Of a stretch of DNA of 64,000 nt, positions 1-11,875 are shown piece by piece. Source of the DNA: Anaspis maculata. Taxonomy: Eukaryota; Arthropoda; Insecta; Coleoptera; Scraptiidae. The translations under genes were made by a program, and so were the position numbers. The stretch is from contig OX421963.1 of NCBI GenBank assembly GCA_949128115.1, positions 33,711,979-33,775,978 of the forward strand, read 5' to 3'. Each line of letters begins with the position of its first letter. The stretch's first letter is position 1. Below the pieces are notes generated by a model. The model worked only from the letters and a program-made list of their open reading frames with translations, had not been told where the DNA came from and did not search any database.

Positions 1-1
1 T

Positions 2-496
2 CCCAGAAGTGTCAAACGGTATTCTCAAGTTGAGAAACGGCATGTAATGGTCAATCGTCCAAACTGCATTGCTCACTACAATGCCAACATGGGTGGAACG
101 GATCTTATGGATGAAGGAGTGGCAAACTACAGGGTAGGCATACGTGGCAAAAAGTGGTATTGGTCCATCTTTACTTGGCTGATAGATGCTGCTATCCACA
201 ACGCCTGGACTTTGTACAGAAAAAAACATAAGAATTGTTCAAATTTGGATTCTCGAAGGGAACTCGCACAAGTGTATCTCACCCGTTTTGGTCAGGCTGC
301 TTAAGGTCCCGGGCGAACATCTCTTCCTCGAATGGTTCTTCCGGCTCCACGCTACGATGATGTAAACCATTTTGTTATCCCGTGTAACAGACGGCGCTGT
401 GCTGGGAATGGCTGCAAAGTCTTTGGCAGAGCCAGGTGCAGAAAATGCAACGTTGGATTATGCGTTCGTTGCTTTGAAAATTACCATACAGTTTGA
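2..496 (+). pseudogene. piggyBac-type transposase, C-terminal part, interrupted by a stop
   Basis: The frame is open from the window edge, so the N-terminal part lies outside. It reads as the end of a DDE_Tnp_1_7 (piggyBac) transposase: GGTDLMD carries the third catalytic Asp and the nearby essential Asp (codons at 101 and 110), followed by the KKWYWSIFTWLIDAAIHNAW helix typical of the family. A TAA at 302-304 interrupts the frame, but the same frame continues to TGA at 494-496 and encodes the cysteine-rich domain (CNRRRC, CRKC, LCVRCF) that in this family binds the transposon ends. One substitution therefore separates the catalytic core from the DNA-binding tail, so the copy is probably dead. 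The transposase would cut and paste DNA at TTAA sites in the nucleus. Family assignment is strong; inactivity is inferred. Confidence 0.85.
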
Positions 497-534
497 AAAC
501 TATTGTATTGAATTGAATTTATATTTTTTCAATG

Positions 535-540
535 AATAAA
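535..540 (+). promoter_or_regulatory. Polyadenylation signal of the piggyBac remnant
   Basis: AATAAA lies about 40 bases after the end of the cysteine-rich domain, where the transposase transcript would be expected to end. Confidence 0.5.
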
Positions 541-829
541 CATTACTTTCCGTTCTAATCAATACGTGATTATGTTTAAAAAAAAAATAGGGAAAAAATT
601 AAAAATCCTGAACTTTGACTCCTTTAACGCCCATCGATACCATATGGTATCAGCATTTTTCTACTAGAAAAAAACATTTTTTCTTTGTAAAAAGCACATT
701 ATAGTCCTACAATAAGCTAATGAACAAGAGATTATCGAAAAAAAAAAAGAATTTTGGAAAAAAAATTAATCTGGGCGGTAATGGGTTAAAAAGATAATGA
801 AATCTATGGACAATTTGGTCAGCGGCTTC

Positions 830-965
830 CCATTTTTTGCTTATCATTGTTAGTATTATTATTATTATTATTCCAAAAAATTTCGCCTGCGGCGCTAACT
901 GAGGGGCTCTTAGGTCCACCAGCCCGACCATTGCGTTGCAATAGGGGGGGGGTCTCACTATTCTT
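830..965 (-). mobile_element. Fragment related to the hAT-type MITE at 55040-55638
   Basis: An ATT-repeat tract followed by TTCGCCTGCGGCGCTAA matches, in reverse complement, the stretch at about 55130-55200 inside the hAT-type MITE. Neither terminus nor a target duplication is visible, so this is only a homologous fragment. Confidence 0.45.
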
Positions 966-1007
966 TCGCTATAGTAACTTTTTATGAGTTTGGCGCCACT
1001 GAGCCAT

Positions 1008-2301
1008 TGGATGCAAATACATCGCAATTTGACGCATCATATGTCGTTGATACCATTTTGACACAAAAAGTGTCCATCATTGTTTAGGGGGGGTCGTGGG
1101 AGGGGCGGATCTCGGCTAGATGATTCTTTTTGTTTTCCTGGTCACATACATATAACCGGTCACGACAAGTTTGGTATCTTTTCCGACTAGATTGAAACTC
1201 CTGACCATGAATCCGATGTGTAAATTTGAATAGAAACAAGTTTGAACAAGTTAACTTAAAAACTTGTTTTTTTCTTTGACAATTTTGACAGTTTTTTCTC
1301 TCACTGTTAGAGGTCTGAATCTCTTGCAAATATTTCAGGGGCCATTAGATTGAAGTGTCGTTTTTACGAAAATCATCCACTCGATGTATTATTTTGTTTC
1401 TCGATATCAAAAAATAAATTTGAACCTGTAAGTCGGTCCGGCGCGGTTTCTACTAATGACCAGAACACTACAGCATGCACCTGCAAATAAAACTAGTTCA
1501 AACTATTGAACAAATGACAACTTATCTTTGAAAGTTTGAGAATGTCTGCAGAATTTAATTTGCTATACTATAAACTGAGATCGCCATGGATCGCTCTGCA
1601 GGGTTTTGAGTTTGAGCTATTTTTATTTGCAGGTGCATGTTGTAGTGCTCTGGTGATTAGTAGACACCGCGCCGGATCGACTCACAGGTTCAAATTGATT
1701 TTTTAATATCAAAAAACAAAATAATTCGTTGAGTGGATGATTTTCGTGAAAAAGATACTTGAATCTAATGGCTCTTGAAATATTTTCGAGGATTTCAGAC
1801 CTCTAACAGTGTAAAAAAACTGTCCAAATTGACAAAGAAAAAAACAATTTTTTTCAAGTTAATTTGTTCAAACTTATTTTCAATCAAACTCACACATCGG
1901 ATTCGAGGTCAGGAGTTTGAACTTAGTCGGAAAAGATACCAAACTTGTCGTGATCGGTTCTATAGTTGACCAGGAAAACGAAAAGAACCACCAAGCCGAG
2001 CTTCGCCTCTCCCACGACCCCCCCCTCAATAATGATCGACACTTTTTGTGCCAAATTGGTATCAACGAGATATGATGCGTCGAATTGCGATGTATTTGCA
2101 ATGGATAAACAGGCTTCATCCCCTCCATTTTGAGTTGCAATCGACTATCCCCCCCCTCCGATAACTCACAACCCCGGGGTGGGATTTTTGTCAATTTTGG
2201 ATATGAAGTAGGGCATTCAAGTCTGAACAGAATGTCAAATTTTCAGGACATCTACATTTTTTCCAAGGTTCTAACGATTTTTTTAATATTTTTCCTGTAT
2301 C
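1008..2301. mobile_element. Foldback element family A, copy 1 (left end truncated)
   Basis: The stretch is a long imperfect palindrome. The left arm from 1008 recurs in reverse complement on the right, centred near 1600. Landmarks shared by the arms include GATACCATTTTGACACAAA, CAAGTTTGGTATCTTTTCC, AACAAGTTAACTT, CAGAACACTACAGCATGCAC and CTGCAGGGTTTTGAG. The right end reaches TTTTTCCTGTAT, matching the TAGTACAGGAAAAA terminus of copies 2 and 3; the left arm lacks about 300 bases of its outer part. Short open frames within it are palindrome translations, not genes. Confidence 0.8.
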
Positions 2302-2972
2302 ATATACATCTGACAGAACAAATCGAAATATTATAATAGAACTATGAAATTTTTCATCGTGTTTGGTTCAGAATTGTTCATATGTTCATTCTCAACATTT
2401 GCGGTCTCCACATAACTGTGTATACTTGAAATCTCATGAAAAATTAAGCTTAATTTGAAATTGTTCGGAATTATAGGTTTTCAGATTTTTGACAGCTCTA
2501 AAAAAAGCCTCCGCTGGGATTTTCCTGAAACCCAAAAATTTGGGAAGACACAAAATTCTGAACAAAATCTGTGATTTTCACGAATACAGAATTTTTTTGA
2601 GGTCAAAATCTATTTCACTTGGGCTATTTTTCAACGCACATTTTGTTCCAGCTAAAGTAGTTTTTGTCGAAAGGTTCAAATTTTACGCAGCGAACAAGAC
2701 AGAAGCTGAAAATTTTCAAGAATATGCAGCCCGAATTAGGTCTGAGCGCGCATTGTTACTTTGAAAAATTGAAACAACACTTGTAAGACTGTTGTTTCTT
2801 GATTTTTTTTCGAAATTATTTTTGTTAAAAAAAAGTGTAATGTTTTTTCAGGCATAACACTGAGTAGCTACCTAAATACGTAATTGATTTCGAAACTTTC
2901 AATTCTTTTGAGGATATTTTCATGGCGTGGAATAGGTTTCTATTTAGAAAGGGCATGTGATGTATTTGATAT
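2302..2972 (+). pseudogene. Unannotated stretch with a possible gypsy-type gag fragment
   Basis: Most of this interval shows nothing recognisable. A frame ending at 2764 contains VERFKFYAANKTEAENFQEY followed by AARIR. That resembles the Retrotrans_gag segment of Ty3/gypsy elements (ERFKF...E...EY.A.+R). Only about 45 residues are similar and no start, zinc knuckle or protease is visible. If real, it is an isolated scrap beside the solo LTR at 2973. Confidence 0.4.
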
Positions 2973-3437
2973 TGTTACGAGCGGCTATTTCGTGCATACT
3001 GGTAAACACGGGATCTTTCTGGATTTATTTATTTATTCATTTATTTATAGTGTCATCAAGAGACTCCGTCTGGGGTAGTTTATATCTCGACACTGTTCAG
3101 AATATTACAATTAATTTGCCAAACAAATGTCACTGCCTCAAACTCTCTCCATGCCATCTTCTTACCCTCCCAATCATCGATTCTTCCATCCATTAGATCG
3201 CAATGTAGAAGTACGGAGCGATCTGGTGCATTCCAAAAGTATACGCGATTGGGAGACTCCAACGTTCGATCAAGGCACATCTGTCCACTTTGGCGAAGGT
3301 GCAGATTCCAGAACACACGGAAAGCACGCGAAAGGTGTTTGTGATTATTCAGGAGTGGTCTAGGAACCGCATATGCCGGGCCACTATAGAAATTGCTTAA
3401 AGATGACAGAAAGTTCGGGAAGACTATTCGAAGGTCC

Positions 3438-3444
3438 TATATAA
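3438..3444 (+). promoter_or_regulatory. TATA box of the family L LTR
   Basis: TATATAA followed by GGCATC is preserved in the truncated copy at 26698-26704 within otherwise diverged sequence, as expected for the LTR core promoter. Confidence 0.55.
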
Positions 3445-3510
3445 GGCATCAACCGGCAGCTCACAGCAGTATTGAATTGGAAGAGACAGCGAGCGGATAA
3501 GCGAGCGATA

Positions 3511-4100
3511 ACACAGGTCAACAAAGTGAAAAAAAATTGTGCCTGGGTTTGTTTTATGATTTTATTAAATGTCATGAGTCAAAATAATAGTCACATTCTC
3601 ATTAAAGTTTGCTTTTGTAATATTTGTAGGTACTGATGGAACAGATTTCATATCATGAATAAAATCAGAAAATCAGTTTATAGAGAGACGGAGAGAAATT
3701 CTGACGTTCATTGTGTCGTTTACATTAGAGCCTAGAGTGCTCTGGAGTCGCAAAAATGATAGTCAAGTGTTTCAATTGACATTTGTAGGAATTGAAAAAT
3801 GCCGAAAAAAATGAAAAAATGTTAAAGTTCTCATGATCATAATAGGAAGAGTCAAGGACTTCATTTCCGATTTTTTTTTGATTATTTTGTATCAATTATT
3901 TGTTAAAGTTGATAAAAATAGAAAAAAAATTTCTCAATTTTTTCCAACAAGTGAATTTATCAAAATCGACATTTTCATAAATTTTTAAATATGTCAAAAG
4001 CAAACTTTTTCATGGGATATTTTTTTTCCAGGTTGATTTGACTCAAGCTACAGAAATTTGGTATACTTATCCCAGGCACAAAATTGGTGTTGACCTGTGT
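3511..4100. mobile_element. MITE nested in solo LTR copy 1
   Basis: Terminal inverted repeats ACACAGGTCAAC (3511-3522) and GTTGACCTGTGT (4089-4100) are followed inward by matching TTGTGCCTGG / CCAGGCACAA. The segment is absent from the same position of the LTR copy near 26.8 kb, so it is an insertion. It has no coding capacity. Confidence 0.65.
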
Positions 4101-4227
4101 AATCACAGCGGTAATTCCAAGTAGATAATTGTTGACGTGTATTTATTGTAGTACGCAGAAATAAACAGTGTGTGTTTTAAAACGATTGTCTTGATTATAT
4201 TCGAACCTGTACGCAAAATACGTAACA

Positions 4228-5460
4228 ATATACAGAAGGCATCTCAACGAAGAGTCCTTACTTGGATTCTTTTGAATAAAAAAATATTGGAGGAAGACGC
4301 CAAGACAGGACAAGACAGGGAAACACCTAGAATGATGTGTGTTTGAGGCTATGTATTTAGTTTAGAGAATCATTATTAGACAATCGTAGATTGTTGAATT
4401 TTTTTTTTAAGTGAATATCTCAGAAATACTAACACCTTATTTTATCTGGCGGAGTATCAGCCCGGGGGGAAGGGCATTTCTCTCCAAAGGGTCTTTTGAT
4501 ATGAATTCGCCCAAGCCCTCTTCAGGGTCCCAACACACGCCTGGAAGGAGACGTTCTTGGGACTGCAAAAGAGAATAGTTTCTTCGGATCACTTCAACGC
4601 ACCGTGAAATTGACAGTGTTGAAAAAATGTTTTCAAACTTTTGGCCGCCAGTGTAGTACCTGTACATTATTATTGAGTGTTGAAAGCGCATCTGCAGCGG
4701 CCAACTTTGCTAAAAGCGATATGGGAATTGAGATACGTCCCGAAAACTTCCATTCGCACGCCGTCGCATCATCAACCAACAGTCTTGGAGTTGATCCAGA
4801 TGAGATTAATAATTGGCGTGTGTTGATGGTGAGCTAGGCGGAGGCATGTCGGATTGCATCCTAATTAGGAAGTGATAGCTGCAGGCGGGAAGTGGATTTA
4901 AATTATTATTGTTAAGGTAAACACGGTCGGGGTGAAAACTTGAGCAGCGGCGCCAGGAAACCCCCATAGCTAACCCGCCCGAGTGTCTCCAGGATAATGG
5001 TATTCATGGAGTTGTAAATGCTGGCTTTAATAGACGTATTGCGAGGATGTTGAACAATGTCACGAGCTGCAAAGAGACAAAAGGGGTAGAGGGGGAGAAA
5101 CACAAACACCCTTCCGAATACAGAAGTCCGCCGGATATGCACATATTTACAGGGCGCGGTGTAATACAATAAAAATGTCATATCTACGTGCAGGCAGCTT
5201 CCGAGCTTACGCGTCGAGGGTTGTGATGATGGTGAAAGGGTGGGCAGAATTCATTATGTCGTCCAACCGCAGATTTGTCAACATCTCGGCAACCATTGTA
5301 AAAAGGAAAGCATTGTAACGATCCCAGTAAAAACACAAATAGGTTGATAAAACGTTTAGAATACGTCTCACTGGGCGATAAAAATGATTTGAAGTTCATT
5401 ACAAAACGTTTTATTTTAGGTTGGATTTTTATTTCAAGAAACCCACCTGAGATACTTACA
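4228..5460. other. No recognisable feature
   Basis: Several short open frames occur on both strands, but none resembles a known domain. No terminal repeats or RNA gene were seen. Confidence 0.5.
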
Positions 5461-5756
5461 TTTCGCCGACGACCAACTTATTGACAGGACATTTCACTGA
5501 CGCGCCGATTGACCAACAGGACATTCCACCGATATGAAAATTCACCGACTTGCCGATTCACCGACAACATTTTTCAGTGATTCGCCGATTCGGCGCGACT
5601 TGCCGATTCACCGAAAACACGTTTCAGCGACTCGCCGATTCTCCGACAAAGCATTTCACCGACTAGCCGATTTATCGACAGGACAATTTACCGACTTGCT
5701 AATTTACCGACAACACGTTTCAGAGATTTGCCGATTCACCCACAATAGCATATTGT
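5461..5756 (+). repeat. CCGAC minisatellite, left array
   Basis: Degenerate tandem repeat of about 16-19 bases built from words such as ATTCACCGACTTGCCG, GACAGGACATTTCAC and CGATTCACCGACAACA. Related words recur inverted at 7480-7531, across foldback copy 2, and in direct orientation at 59770-59935. Confidence 0.75.
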
Positions 5757-5783
5757 ATACCAAGGCTGAGAAAGTATTACTAT

Positions 5784-7428
5784 TAGTACAGGAAAAAAAG
5801 TAAAAAAATCGGCAAAACCTCGGAATAAATATGGACGTCATAAAAATTTGATATTCTGTTCAGAATTGAGTGTTCTACAACATATCCAAAATCGCCAAAA
5901 ATCGCACCCGGGGGGTTTGAGTTATTGGAGGGGGGGTAAAAAATTGCAGGTTAACATGGAGGGGATGGAGCCCGTCAATCCAATGGATGCGGATACATTA
6001 TAGTTCGACGTATCATATCCTATTGATACCATTTTGGCACAAAATGTGTCCATCATTGTTGAAGGGGAGTAGTGGGGGGGCGCAGCTCTGCTAGGTGGTC
6101 CATTTTGTTTTTCTGGCCATGTAAAACCGATCACGACAAGTTTGGTATCTTTTCCGACTAAATCCAATCTCCTGAACTCGTATGTGTAAATTCGGATGAA
6201 AACAAGTTTGAACAAGTTAACTTGAGAAAACTTGTTTTTTCTTTGACAATTTTGACGAATTTTTTTTCTACTGTTGGAGGTGTTTATTTCTAAAAAATTT
6301 CCAGGGACCATCAAATTGAAGTGTATTCTTCACAAAAATCATTTACTCGGTGTATAATTTTGTTTCTCGAGTTTAAAAAATCGATTTGAACTTGAGCCGG
6401 CGCGGCGCGTCGTCTACTACTGACCAGAACACTACAGCATGCACCTTTAAATGAAAACACCTCAAACTATTGGAAAAATAACAACTTATCTTCGAAAATT
6501 GGAGGATTTGTGCAGAACTGAATTCTCTATACCATGAACAAAATCGCCATGAATCGCAAATGCAGGATTTTGAGTTATCCGAGGAGGAGGAGAACACTTT
6601 GACAGGATTCATACTCTATGAACTGTTACTTCTCCCCTTGAATAACTCAAAACCCTGCAGTGCAATTCATGGCGATTTTGTTCATGTTATAGGGAATTCA
6701 ATTCTCCACAGATCCTTCAATTTTCAAAAATAAGTTGTTATTTCTTCAATAGTTTGAGGTGTTTTCATTTAACGGTGTAGTGTTCTTGTCAGTAGTAGAC
6801 GACGCGCCGCGCCGGCTCAAGTTCAAATCGATGTTTCAAACTCGAGAAACAAAATTATACATCGAGTGGATGATTTTTGTGGAGAATACACTGTAATTCA
6901 ATGGTCCCTTAAAATTTTCTGAAAATGAACACCTCCAACAGTAAAAAAAAAATCGTCAAAATTGTCAAAGAAAAAACAAGTTTTCTTAAGTTAACTTGTT
7001 TAAACTTGTTTTCATCCAAATTTACACATCGGATACGAGTTCATGAGATTGAATTTAGTCGGAAAAGATATCAAACTTGTCGTGATCGGTTCTACATGGC
7101 CATAAAAACAAAATGGACCACCTAGCAGAGCTTCGCCCCCCCACTACTCCCCTTCAACAATGATGGACACTTTTTGTGCCAAAATGGTATCAATGGGATA
7201 TGACACGTCGAACTATAATGTATTCGCATCCAATGGGTTGACGGGTTCCATCCCCTCCATTTTTACCACCAATTTTTAACCTCCCCCCCCCCTCCAATAA
7301 CTCAAAACCCCCGGGTGCGATTTTTGGCGATTTTGGATATGTTGTAGAGCACTCAATTCTGAACAAAATATCAAATTTTCAGGACGTTCATATTTTTTCC
7401 GAGGTTGGAATCTATCTTTCTTGTACTA
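5784..7428. mobile_element. Foldback element family A, copy 2 (full length)
   Basis: 1645-bp near-complete palindrome. It opens TAGTACAGGAAA and closes TTTCTTGTACTA. The arms share GATATTCTGTTCAGAATTGA, CACCCGGGGGGTTTGAG, CAAGTTTGGTATCTTTTCC and CAGAACACTACAGCATGCAC. The centre, near 6600, is a short unpaired spacer. It has no transposase frame and is non-autonomous. Confidence 0.85.
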
Positions 7429-7479
7429 TATAGTTAAGGCGCTAAATTGAGTGATATAGAGTTCTTTTCTAGTAGAAAA

Positions 7480-7531
7480 TTGACACCGCAATTGTCCTGT
7501 CCGGTGGAATGTCCTGTCGGTGAAAAATATG
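7480..7531 (-). repeat. CCGAC minisatellite, short inverted array
   Basis: Contains AATTGTCCTGTCCGGTGG and AATGTCCTGTCGGTG, the reverse complement of the words in the array at 5461-5756. The minisatellite thus lies inverted on both sides of foldback copy 2. Solo LTR copy 2 inserted at its far edge. Confidence 0.6.
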
Positions 7532-7536
7532 CGTAT

Positions 7537-8771
7537 TGTTACGGATTTTGCGTATAGGTTCGTTCACGGGTACCTTTTTTCTATGAAAGCTGAAAATTTT
7601 CTTATTTTTATATCAAAATTCAGAAAAAGTCACAGACGAAGAATTTTGCCCAAATCTATGTCCCTCTTAGTTGGACGTCCCTGATAAAAATGTGGAAATC
7701 TTGTTCACACCATTATCTTAAAGGAGACCACAGCACAAAATACAAGTTGGTCTCAGATGAAAGAGATCAAAAAACTAGAACGAATTGCATAGGGTCTTGT
7801 AATATTACTTAGCTCGTGGTGGGCGCTGCGATTATAATTAAGAACGACAATAACGTCAGAGGGGCAAATTTTCACGGGCTACCTAGAGCTACTCACGGGC
7901 ATATCTGTACCTGATTCCGTTGCCGATGAGACGACGACGGTTTCAAGCCTGTCATAATTATTACTGATTGTTTGAAGACAATGACATTTGTCAAAACGAC
8001 AATAGCAATATCAAGACCATGGGAACGTGATAGGTAAAAATCGGAGGTGAAAATCTAGGTGGAAACATCATCCCAAGTGACGTCACGATAATATTTTCAA
8101 AACGTTTCATCGGCTGATCGGACTCGTCTTGAAAGCTTAGATTTGTTCCGTATACTCTTAAACTACCTTTCCCATGAGTTAGTCAAACAAAATATCAACT
8201 CGATTTTTGTGTTGTGGTCTCCTTTAAGCTTTCAACATGTAGAAGTTGAACCGAATTTTGTCATTTTATCTTGCCAAGTTTTGGAGATATGTATTCGCAA
8301 AAAACCATCATCAGGTTTCTACCTTTAACGGGCCCTAGCTCCGTTAGGGGGCATTATTCGACCCATGTTTATGGAAACTTTCCTTCTCATTTTTTGACGT
8401 AGCTGGTCAAATATTGCGATCTAATTTTGAGGCACTCTGTGTACACCTCTGCTACTGTTGTTCTGGAATCTTCCACCAATTCTCTGGCCAATTCCATATT
8501 GGTCGCTGCGTGTAAATCACGACCGCTCTCGAAACGTCAATTCACTTCACGTGTAATTCCGGCGTGCCCTGGACACGGCACCTCCACCAAATGGACAGAT
8601 GTGTCTTACTCTCATGTTGAAGTCTCCAGATCAGTTCTCCGGGTCAAAGTCTACACGTTTGTTCTCGAATATTTATAGAGCTCCGCACTTGTACATTGCG
8701 ATCTCATGCGAACAGTTTAGAAAGACCGCGTGCACATTTCCGAATGCAGGCGAGAATCGCCACTCGTAACA
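7537..8771 (-). mobile_element. Solo LTR, family L, copy 2 (minus), with GTAT target duplication
   Basis: In reverse complement it starts TGTTACGAGTGGCGATT and ends with GAACCTATACGC then CCGTAACA, matching the ends of the LTR at 2973-4227. It is flanked by GTAT at 7533-7536 and 8772-8775. A TTAA-flanked MITE is nested inside at 7718-8227. On the minus strand CTATAAATA near 8680 may serve as its TATA box. No internal region is attached. Confidence 0.75.
7718..8227. mobile_element. MITE with TTAA ends, nested in solo LTR copy 2
   Basis: Inverted termini TTAAAGGAGACCACAGCAC and GTTGTGGTCTCCTTTAA lie about 510 bp apart, each beginning at a TTAA. That is the target signature of the piggyBac superfamily. 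It has no coding capacity. Confidence 0.6.
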
Positions 8772-8808
8772 GTATTCTACCTACCTATTTTACACAAAAA
8801 TGCATATA

Positions 8809-8939
8809 CGGGGTGTTTATAAGAAACTGTGATCGCGGCAGGCATAGGTCAGGCCGAAAAACGCAGTAACAGACGCAATTGTAGTGATCGAAAGCGGATC
8901 CCAAAGGCGATGCGATCACAGTCGTTTATAAACACCCGG
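8809..8939 (-). mobile_element. MITE of the THAP-element family, copy 1 (131 bp)
   Basis: Ends CGGGGTGTTTATAA and TTTATAAACACCCGG, flanked by TA on both sides (8807-8808, 8940-8941). It corresponds to the two ends of the longer THAP-bearing element at 32934-34070 joined together, with CTTTCGATCACTACAAT meeting TGCG. The 58465-58589 copy has nearly the same junction. Confidence 0.85.
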
Positions 8940-9243
8940 TATTATATTCTATCGATCATAAGAATCATGAGTTTGAATCCAAACAAAGACGAAAATGCGC
9001 CTATACGCATTTTTGAATATCATCAATTAAGATATCTACCTTCCTATTGTAGGTCGCCAGCACCTATCACGTAAAAAACGCTGGCCCCTACTTGCTACTC
9101 CCGCTGGGTGGAGGTAGGCCTTGAACTTTCATTTTAATATTTTTTATTCATTCATTTGAAATTGATTGCAAAATTTATAAGGTATTTATCCGGTTCGAGT
9201 TTATTTTATATTTATTTATTTTGAAATTAAAATGTTGATTCCT

Positions 9244-9538
9244 AATGGGGCCTTGCAATTGAAAAACTCAACGTGAGGTCGCCACTACTGTAGGGGGCGC
9301 CTACTTGGATAAAGCGGCCGTAACGACGCGAAAAACAGGGGAGTTTGAGTAGTTTGACCAGTAACTGACAGTGACTGGAGACGTCAAGCAAGAAACAGAG
9401 GTTATCCAAATTTCAAATCAAGACATAAAATGACGGACGTCGGTCGCTGAAGCGTCAACGCCGTCAAAATTGTCGAAAATTTGCCCCCAACGGTCGTGGC
9501 GCCCTCGGTGTGTAAAAGTGGCAGTGCAAGGCCCCATT
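9244..9538. mobile_element. MITE with AATGGGGCCTTGCA ends
   Basis: AATGGGGCCTTGCA at 9244-9257 is mirrored by TGCAAGGCCCCATT at 9525-9538, an exact 14-bp inverted repeat around 267 bp of non-coding DNA. The flanking duplication is unclear. Confidence 0.6.
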
Positions 9539-11717
9539 GATTTGGAATTTGAATTCGCATTTTCAATAAACCGTTATTGCGTTCCCGCGTTTGAAGTTTC
9601 GTATAGCTAGATCTGTATTCAATCGGCCACTTATTATGCTGAATAAACCGGCAAATATTGGTCCCGCTCCACTAGACGATTAGGCAGACTAAAATGGCGA
9701 GAATTTAAACAGCTTTCTATTTTCATTGATTTCTTGATTTTCCGTCGGAATCTATTTAGTTCTCAAGAGCAAAACTACATCCTCACCATTATATTCCTCA
9801 GGGCAGGCGGACCTCTGATGTGACAAGGTGATGTGAGTGGTGTCCCGAACAGGACATCTTACATAAAATAATTAAATGAACAGACCACTCAGACTACCGC
9901 AACCACCGATCACCAGACCAGAAGTTCCGCCCTTATTGCGGGTTCATCACTGCGGATGCATCCAGGCCGGCCAATCCAATGAAATAGCAGTCAAGAGATC
10001 TCCAGAGTACACTATTGGGAGACTCATGAAAATAACGTCGAAACACATCTTGAGTTTCCTCATAAATACTTCAGGGATCTCTTGATAGCTATTTCATCGG
10101 ATCGACAGACCTGGAAGCCTGCTCATTGACGAGCCTTGAGTCAGTAACTGGAAAAAAAAAATACATATATCACTTGGTATACGGCGTCAACCATGGTTTA
10201 ACAGGTGCATTCATTTGCGTGTTTGCTCTTCCTTTTCGTGCCAACCTCGAAAGCTTAAACGTTCCCAAGGGAGAGTTGCCGAACAGACACACAACACCAT
10301 ATTCATTCAAAATAATAATATGTAGGGTAGGTATGTATAATGGAAATCCATTTTCCTGTGATTATTATTGTTCGTGGAAATTACGTTACAACAAACTAAT
10401 TAAATCAAAACAGTACAACGCGCTCTTGGGAAGTGGGGTTATTTATTGGTTGAAACTATTTTGTGGAGAGGTATTTCCCTAATTTGTCATCATAATTTTC
10501 AGTATAATTCCATATGGATTTATCACTCGTAAACATTCTATTTAGTTGACTGTGCGGGAGCGTGTTTACCGCGGTCAACGTTGATGAGGCTACGATCGAA
10601 TTTGACATTTTGTCTAGTCGACTTTTCGTTTGTTGCTGAATATTTTCTGCAACCAGGATGCCTATCTTTCTACAGGAGTTGAGAAACTCGCACTCGGCAA
10701 CACTGGAACAAAGGAATATACCAAAGAGGTAGAGTAATGAATAGTCCAGTCAAATTAAGCAAAAATTGGGCCATACCAGAACAAAATTCGGAAGTTGACA
10801 AAATTTGGTGGCTCGATGCAGCATTTAACGTAGAAAAACATATTGAAATCCCCAAATTCAAAGGCTTGGCTTTTTTTAGGACCAATAAAAGAGCGCCATC
10901 CTTGAAAATCTTAGTTTTTTTTTTCTGACAAACTTGTGAACTATTACCTTTAGAACATGAACTGTGCCCCTCCTGTTAACCCTTGGCTATGATTGTCGCC
11001 CCCTCCCCTTTTACCTTGGACCTCTTACCTACGTTTTTCTTACGTTGTCGTTTCACTCAGGCTCTACTCGAGACGAGAACGGAACTTTGCGGATGAGGAT
11101 TGTAGTGAAAAGTTGAACGAAACCACGAATTGACAGTAAACAAAATGAATTTTCATTAAAATCATCAGCAAAACTTAAATGAAATTAGATTCTTTCCATA
11201 AAACACCTAATACAGGACTGACAGACTAACACAAATGACAGAGTATAGAATATGAATGAAACGTCAAACACAAACACAAAGAAATCAGGAAAAATCATTC
11301 AAAACTATGTAAAACAAACGAGACAACAAAAACAACAACAACAACACTGTCAAGACAATGCATACTTGAAAATAAATGAACAAGATGCATGAGACATTTT
11401 TGTAACACTATAACAAACATAATTAGTCAAGAAAAGACAAGCATCACATTCAGAGTTTGCAAAATTTGTGAAACACCACAAGTGACGGCTAAAATAATTA
11501 CGTAAACTGACTAAGACAAAAAAGTAAATTATTCATGTTCAGAAAGAAAATAAAGAACCCGGACCATTCCCGTATATGCACTAAGCTCGAACGTGAAACA
11601 AAGAAATTCCATACGCGTTATTTTCAGAATCAACAGTTCTTCTTGCGAGGTCTCGCTGTGCATTCCTCGAGAAAGCAGTGCAAACACAAATATGACACCA
11701 TCCATGGGAAAACCGCG
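9539..11717. other. No recognisable gene; minor repeats only
   Basis: An open frame of 118 codons at 10126-10482 has no recognisable domain. An imperfect hairpin (ATGAAATAGC...AGAGATC, near 9976-10105) and an AAC microsatellite at 11324-11346 are the only structures seen. Confidence 0.5.
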
Positions 11718-11875
11718 TAGGTACAGTTGGGAGCGAAATGATTCATACGGCACTTATTAGAGATTTATCGTAATTGAAACTGGCATTCAAGAACGATCAA
11801 AGCAGCTAACATTTCTGAAATCCAGCCGACTTCCTGACGGTGCCGTATGAATCGTTTTGCTTCCAACTGTACCTA
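11718..11875. mobile_element. 158-bp palindromic MITE with TA target
   Basis: TAGGTACAGTTGG opens and CCAACTGTACCTA closes the element. The inverted similarity extends inward through ATGATTCATACGGCAC / GGTGCCGTATGAATC. TA at both outer ends is consistent with a Tc1/mariner-type target. Confidence 0.75.

Larger units (their letters stand above)
1..789 (+). mobile_element. piggyBac element, right half, ending at a TTAA
   Basis: After the transposase remnant comes AT-rich DNA containing a perfect 16-bp palindrome (636-651, centred on CATATG). It ends in CTGGCGGTAATGGG-like sequence (CTGGGCGGTAATGGG) directly followed by TTAA at 786-789. Read from outside this is TTAACCCATTACCGCC, the form of a piggyBac terminus at its TTAA target. 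The left end lies outside the window, so the inverted terminal repeat cannot be confirmed. Confidence 0.55.
2973..4227 (+). mobile_element. Solo LTR, family L, copy 1, with ATAT target duplication
   Basis: It begins TGTTACGAGCGG and ends ACGTAACA, so it has TG...CA ends, and is flanked by ATAT at 2969-2972 and 4228-4231. A TATATAA box lies at 3438-3444. A related complete copy is at 7537-8771 on the minus strand and a truncated one at 26535-26899. No internal retroelement sequence adjoins it, so it is a solo LTR. A 590-bp palindromic MITE is nested in it at 3511-4100. The 4-bp duplication fits Ty3/gypsy integration. Confidence 0.75.
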
